A DNA stretch of 52,656 bases from Cryomorphaceae bacterium (lineage in GTDB: Bacteria > Bacteroidota > Bacteroidia > Flavobacteriales > Schleiferiaceae): positions 1 to 52,656 of the forward strand of contig SKIJ01000016.1 of NCBI GenBank assembly GCA_007116495.1, given 5' to 3'. Positions 50,953 through 52,656 of the stretch are shown piece by piece. Numbering within the stretch: position 1 is the first letter of the stretch; each line of letters begins with the position of its first letter. The position numbers and the translations under genes were made by a program. Below the pieces are notes generated by a model. The model did no database searches, was not told where the DNA came from, and saw nothing but the letters and a program-made list of their open reading frames with translations.

Positions 50953-52656
50953 TTAAAGTGATTGAAGGAATCGAGAATACGTTTCCGGTATGCGTTCTAG
51001 CTTTGGATCGTGGGTTTGAAAATAAGCCTCCAAGTTTGGTCTTCGGCGTTCTTCCGGTGGTGAGGACGCCCAAAGTTGTATGGCACGTTCTGTGAGTTGC
51101 GCAAACTTTGGCAATGTGTGATCGGGGACATACACTTGACTCAAATAGCCCAATGCATCTCGGTGATTGTTTTGTCGTAGAGCCAACTCAGCAAGATTAA
51201 AAAGTGCATTGCTAAAATGCGGTGAGTAGATGAGTGTTTCTTTGTAGATTGCTTCTGCTTGCGAAAGAAAGTCACGGTGATCGTTGATGCCAGGGAGTTT
51301 CTGAACCAGTGCTTTGCGTTGTTGTTCATTTAGGTTGTCGTGACACAGACGGTAAAAATCACCCATTTGTTGAAGCGTTGGTAAATTATATGGTGTGAGA
51401 TCTAGACCGGTAGAAAATGCTTCGTATGCTTCGGGTAATTGCTTTTGCGCAAAATAAGATAAACCGCGATAGTAATACAGACTATTCGCAACACGATCCA
51501 TATTGAAATAGGGTGTCAACGCATTGTCTACGGATACGAGTAACTGGCGTGCATTTCGTTTTTCGTGAGCTTCGATTACAGAGACCAATTCACTTTCACC
51601 TTGTAAGCGGTGGTTAGCGACGTAACTGCTCACAGCGAGAAGTGCAATTATGCTCCCGATTAGAATAGGTTGGGTTTTCTTTTCCAAAACAAACCCCGGT
51701 GCTTTGTGGTGAAAATAACCGGCCAAAAACAACATTGTAAGCAAATGCTCAGGGCGCTCTAGGGGAAAGTCAAAAAAGGAGAATATGAGATATCCGATCC
51801 AGCCAAATAATGCCGCGTGATGGAAGTGAGTTTCCCTATTCTCTTTTGGACGATACCTGAACGCATAAACAGTGGTGATGAGAATAAACCCCCAATACCC
51901 TAAAGCACCTATCCAGCCGCCTTCGGTCAGTGTCCATAGGTAATCGTTGTGGGGTCTTAGAAGCTGTGTCTTGCCTTGTTCCACAGAGTGGTTAACGCCT
52001 TGCAGTCCTTGAGCTGGAAGGTGAATCTTCCACATGCCGGGTCCAACACCTTGTGGGTTTTCAGACCACATATTGATGCTCTTTTGCCAAAAGGAAATGC
52101 GGTGACTTAAGTTGGTCGCATCTCCGGCATCATTGATATTGGCGAAGAACAATACGGTAAGAATTAAAGGAACAGATACAAACGAAGGAATAACCCACTT
52201 TGGAAGTGGAGCACTTTGTTTTTTGCCGTGGAGGTAAAGTCCTGCACCTACAATGGCACCAGCTACTACCAGAGCAATCCAAAGTGAACGGGTTCGTAGC
52301 ACGATTGTACATATCAGCGAAAGTATGCTTGTAACTAAAAAAAGATTCCTTAAAGCTTTGTTCTTGTCGTAGCGCGCACTGTAAGCCATTAATCCAATGG
52401 ACAAAAACAGCATCATACTGAGCATGTTTTTGTGACCTCCCAGACCCTGAACTAAGTAAAGATTTTCAGATAAGGTTCCAGAAAGGGTGTATTTAAAAAG
52501 CGGTGCTAAAGCAGATAGCAGTATGATAATCAATCCGACGTTCAGCCAACGCGTTAATTGTTGAAATTCAACACCCTTGTTGCGCCACCACGCAGCGAAG
52601 AGACTGCCCGCTGCAACTACTCCGGCATACTTCCAAAACATAGCAAGTGATTCCAC
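50953..52656 (-). CDS. O-antigen ligase/polymerase (Wzy/WaaL-like) with C-terminal TPRs, 5' end outside the window
   Basis: The 567 codons seen run to the window edge and the start is probably beyond it. About ten membrane helices occupy the first 350 residues. The periplasmic loop has V-G-P-G-M-W and then R-P-H-N-D-Y-L-W-T-L-T-E-G-G-W-I-G, the sign of the Wzy_C/O-antigen ligase family. From about residue 380 on are helical repeats resembling TPRs (A-Y-E-A-F-S-T-G-L-D-L-T-P, A-L-F-N-L-A-E-L). It likely ligates or polymerises a surface polysaccharide. It is convergent with the symporter gene across 45 bp. Confidence 0.85.
   Translation of the reverse strand: MESLAMFWKYAGVVAAGSLFAAWWRNKGVEFQQLTRWLNVGLIIILLSALAPLFKYTLSGTLSENLYLVQGLGGHKNMLSMMLFLSIGLMAYSARYDKNKALRNLFLVTSILSLICTIVLRTRSLWIALVVAGAIVGAGLYLHGKKQSAPLPKWVIPSFVSVPLILTVLFFANINDAGDATNLSHRISFWQKSINMWSENPQGVGPGMWKIHLPAQGLQGVNHSVEQGKTQLLRPHNDYLWTLTEGGWIGALGYWGFILITTVYAFRYRPKENRETHFHHAALFGWIGYLIFSFFDFPLERPEHLLTMLFLAGYFHHKAPGFVLEKKTQPILIGSIIALLAVSSYVANHRLQGESELVSVIEAHEKRNARQLLVSVDNALTPYFNMDRVANSLYYYRGLSYFAQKQLPEAYEAFSTGLDLTPYNLPTLQQMGDFYRLCHDNLNEQQRKALVQKLPGINDHRDFLSQAEAIYKETLIYSPHFSNALFNLAELALRQNNHRDALGYLSQVYVPDHTLPKFAQLTERAIQLWASSPPEERRRPNLEAYFQTHDPKLERIPETYSRFLQSL

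Overview
The window looks like a chromosomal segment of a Bacteroidota bacterium, most likely order Flavobacteriales. The signs are family-level and mutually consistent: two proteins with C-terminal type IX secretion (T9SS) sorting domains, a GLPGLI protein next to a carboxypeptidase-regulatory outer-membrane barrel, a GYDIA-type GHMP kinase beside HMG-CoA reductase, a DUF3822-rsmD pair, an UpxY-type NusG paralogue, lipoproteins (one with an S-D-D-D-D surface-export tail), and repeated Bacteroidota-type -7 promoter elements (TAnnTTTG) just upstream of start codons. I see no rRNA, tRNA, CRISPR array, transposase, integrase or prophage gene. Most of the window is compact housekeeping sequence.

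Layout. 1-4063: the edge of a lipoprotein gene, then a leftward operon of a short methylmalonyl-CoA mutase small subunit, a flavin reductase, a DUF3127 protein with an SSB-like tail and an AtoE fatty-acid transporter. 4205-9292: CCA-adding enzyme, a small membrane protein, then tgt-lptG-EamA. 9344-17519: rmuC, then a rightward cluster (anchored protein, DUF3822, rsmD, pabB, tilS) and dsbD. 17536-21426: holA, a stand-alone HsdR-N-like nuclease domain, an MscS channel and a CPBP protease. 21432-32991: a large T9SS surface protein, accA, GLPGLI plus outer-membrane barrel, a TonB receptor and a small outer-membrane protein. 33046-37060: two mevalonate-pathway genes and an AT-rich block of small genes ending in guaD and a four-helix membrane protein. 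37521-41388: ilvE-murF-glucosaminidase-truB. 41385-41640: an unusual pair of inverted heptamer arrays. 41638-44374: an UpxY-led operon with two related surface proteins. 44524-50907: a PhnP-like hydrolase, a conserved protein of unknown function, a DUF2256 mini-gene, and folP-cdaA-DUF4197-SSS symporter. 50953-52656: a polymerase/ligase of O-antigen type with TPRs, cut by the window edge.

Best leads. (1) The inverted heptamer arrays at 41385-41640: eight exact 7-nt units on the left and six on the right in opposite orientation; their outer ends lie on the stop codons of the two convergent flanking genes. (2) The UpxY antiterminator heading a tight operon with two paralogous surface proteins, one T9SS-sorted and one lipid-anchored. 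(3) A tRNA-guanine transglycosylase that has lost two of its three zinc cysteines. (4) A terminator-like hairpin inside the first codons of the DUF3822 gene. (5) A candidate ilvE leader with a nearly leaderless five-residue ORF containing two isoleucine codons. None of these is demonstrated; each is given with a test.

Limits: family calls come from reading the translated sequence, not from searches. Promoter calls are motif matches only. Several start codons (TTG at 8360, 26982 and 49477; GTG at 43872) are chosen because the N-terminal signal or membrane segment requires them.
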